The notes under the pieces: generated by a model
What the model was told of the DNA's origin: nothing
What the model saw: the letters and a program-made list of their open reading frames with translations, nothing else
Database searches by the model: none
Program-made: the position numbers and the translations under genes
In this document: one piece after another, positions 61,344 through 64,000 of the stretch
How positions within the stretch are numbered: position 1 is the stretch's first letter
Layout: each line of letters opens with the position of its first letter
NCBI RefSeq assembly: GCF_002532045.1
Contig: NZ_NWTG01000004.1
Coordinates: forward strand, 1-64,000
Length of the DNA: 64,000 nucleotides
Direction: 5' to 3'
DNA from: Bradyrhizobium sp. C9
GTDB lineage: Bacteria; Pseudomonadota; Alphaproteobacteria; Rhizobiales; Xanthobacteraceae

Positions 61344-62515
61344 CGTCAGCCATGGAATTTCGCCGGCCCGTGCCCACCGACGGCGAGGCCATCCTCAACG
61401 CGCTGCCCAATCCGGTGCTGCTGGTCGCACCCGATGGGCGGATCGTCGATGCCAACATCGCCGCCGAGTCCTTCTTCGAGATCTCGACGCAGTTCTTGCG
61501 CCGGCAGTCGCTGAAGGAACTGGTGCCGTTCGGCAGCCCGCTGCTCGCGCTGATCGAGCAGGTGCGGGCGAGCGGCTCGCCGGTCAACGAATACAAGGTC
61601 GATCTCGGCACGCCGCGGATCGGCGGCGATCGCCAGGTCGACCTGCACGTCGCGCCGCTGACCGAGCGGCCCGGGCATATCGTGGTGATGCTGCAGGAGC
61701 GCACCATCGCCGACAAGATGGATCGCCAGCTCACCCATCGCAGCGCGGCGCGCTCGGTGATCGCGCTGGCCGCAATGCTCGCCCATGAGATCAAGAATCC
61801 GTTGTCGGGCATCCGCGGCGCGGCCCAGCTCCTTGAGCAGCAGGCGTCCTCCGAGGATAGGCTGCTGACGCGGCTGATCTGCGACGAGGCCGACCGCATC
61901 GTAACGCTGGTCGATCGCATGGAAGTGTTCGGCGATGACCGTCCGGTGGCGCGCGGGCCGGTCAATATCCATTCGGTGCTCGACCATGTGAAGCGGCTGG
62001 CGCAGTCCGGCTTCGCCCGCAACGTCCGCTTTATCGAGGACTACGATCCGTCGCTGCCGCCGGTGCTGGCCAATCAGGACCAGCTGATCCAGGTGTTCCT
62101 CAACCTCGTGAAGAACGCGGCCGAAGCGGTCGCCGATCTCGGCACCGATGCGGAGATCCACCTTACCACCGCGTTCCGGCCGGGCGTGCGGCTGTCGGTG
62201 CCCGGCAAGAAATCGCGGGTCTCGCTGCCGCTGGAGTTCTGCGTCAAGGACAACGGCTCAGGCGTGCCGGAAGACCTGCTGCCGAACCTGTTCGATCCCT
62301 TCGTCACCACCAAGCAGACCGGCAGCGGGCTCGGCCTCGCGCTGGTCGCCAAGATCGTCGGCGATCACGGCGGCATCATCGAATGCGAGTCGCAGCCGCG
62401 CAAGACCACCTTCCGCGTGCTGATGCCGATGTACAGCGCCGCCAAACACCACGACCAAAGCAACCGCGATGACGTTCCGGGTACGTCTTCGCCTGCCTCT
62501 CAGGACGCACGATGA
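61340..62515 (+). CDS. ntrB: nitrogen-regulation sensor kinase NtrB
   Basis: A 391-residue cytoplasmic histidine kinase. A PAS domain (about 15-125) precedes the H box [14 protein letters not shown] with phospho-acceptor H149, and N (NLVKNAAEA), G1 and G2 (GSGLGLAL) ATP-binding boxes follow. No transmembrane helix. It phosphorylates NtrC under nitrogen limitation, under PII control. ATGA overlap with dusB; ntrC follows after 9 bases. Confidence 0.95.
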   Translation: MTSAMEFRRPVPTDGEAILNALPNPVLLVAPDGRIVDANIAAESFFEISTQFLRRQSLKELVPFGSPLLALIEQVRASGSPVNEYKVDLGTPRIGGDRQVDLHVAPLTERPGHIVVMLQERTIADKMDRQLTHRSAARSVIALAAMLAHEIKNPLSGIRGAAQLLEQQASSEDRLLTRLICDEADRIVTLVDRMEVFGDDRPVARGPVNIHSVLDHVKRLAQSGFARNVRFIEDYDPSLPPVLANQDQLIQVFLNLVKNAAEAVADLGTDAEIHLTTAFRPGVRLSVPGKKSRVSLPLEFCVKDNGSGVPEDLLPNLFDPFVTTKQTGSGLGLALVAKIVGDHGGIIECESQPRKTTFRVLMPMYSAAKHHDQSNRDDVPGTSSPASQDAR

Positions 62516-62524
62516 GGAACACCA

Positions 62525-63967
<1,443 letters not shown>

Positions 63968-64000
63968 GGCTGATGGGCGGGGCGCAAGCCTGGCTTGAAG

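Overview
The window is GC-rich alphaproteobacterial chromosome, most probably Bradyrhizobium or a near relative. Grounds: the order dusB(nifR3)-ntrB-ntrC, metC next to aapJQMP, the run PCMT-like gene/tolC/popZ/valS, a fused ispDF, a BA14K protein behind an EcfG-type promoter, and palindromic intergenic repeats of the kind common in that genus. This assignment is inferred from gene content; no database comparison was possible.

Layout. 1-6335 is the integrase-proximal end of a prophage or phage-derived island: the C-terminal part of a tail tape-measure protein, a block of orphan genes of lower GC (several with HEPN-like RNase motifs, one paired with a ribbon-helix-helix protein), an AlpA/Xis-like protein and a tyrosine integrase whose last 13 codons lie inside tRNA-Arg(UCU), the likely attachment site. 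6655-13973 is an alpha-2-macroglobulin/PBP1C envelope-defence pair. 14137-17807 is a four-gene polyprenyl-phosphate-sugar and lipid-A-type glycosylation operon (ArnT-like, PAP2, GT2, LAB_N). Next come an M23 peptidase with an altered zinc site, a Na/Pi-cotransporter-like protein and a PilZ protein.

22220-27387 holds part of a Flp/Tad pilus system (TadD-like lipoprotein; cpaB-C-D-E on the other strand), without ATPase, platform or pilin genes. 27691-34885 combines sulphur amino-acid metabolism (metC, cysK) with the general L-amino-acid ABC importer aapJQMP. 35473-44739 is a complete tripartite RND efflux operon (outer-membrane factor, adaptor, two RND pumps). A DTW-domain tRNA-modifying enzyme, tRNA-Cys, a TetR/DUF1772 divergent pair with an operator-like palindrome, and tRNA-Asn follow.

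48329-64000 is housekeeping and regulatory: a PCMT-like methyltransferase, TolC, PopZ, ValS, 3-methyladenine glycosylase, LipA, a small P-loop kinase-like protein, a COQ10/RatA START protein, BA14K, CinA-type amidohydrolase, IspDF, then the dusB-ntrB-ntrC nitrogen-control operon with an NtrC-box-like palindrome in its promoter region.

No CRISPR array, rRNA, intact insertion sequence or replication origin was seen. The most novel-looking material is the HEPN-like cargo of the phage remnant, especially the overlapping RHH/HEPN-like pair at 3578-4470. The best regulatory predictions are the EcfG promoter of the BA14K gene, the NtrC site before dusB and the TetR operator.
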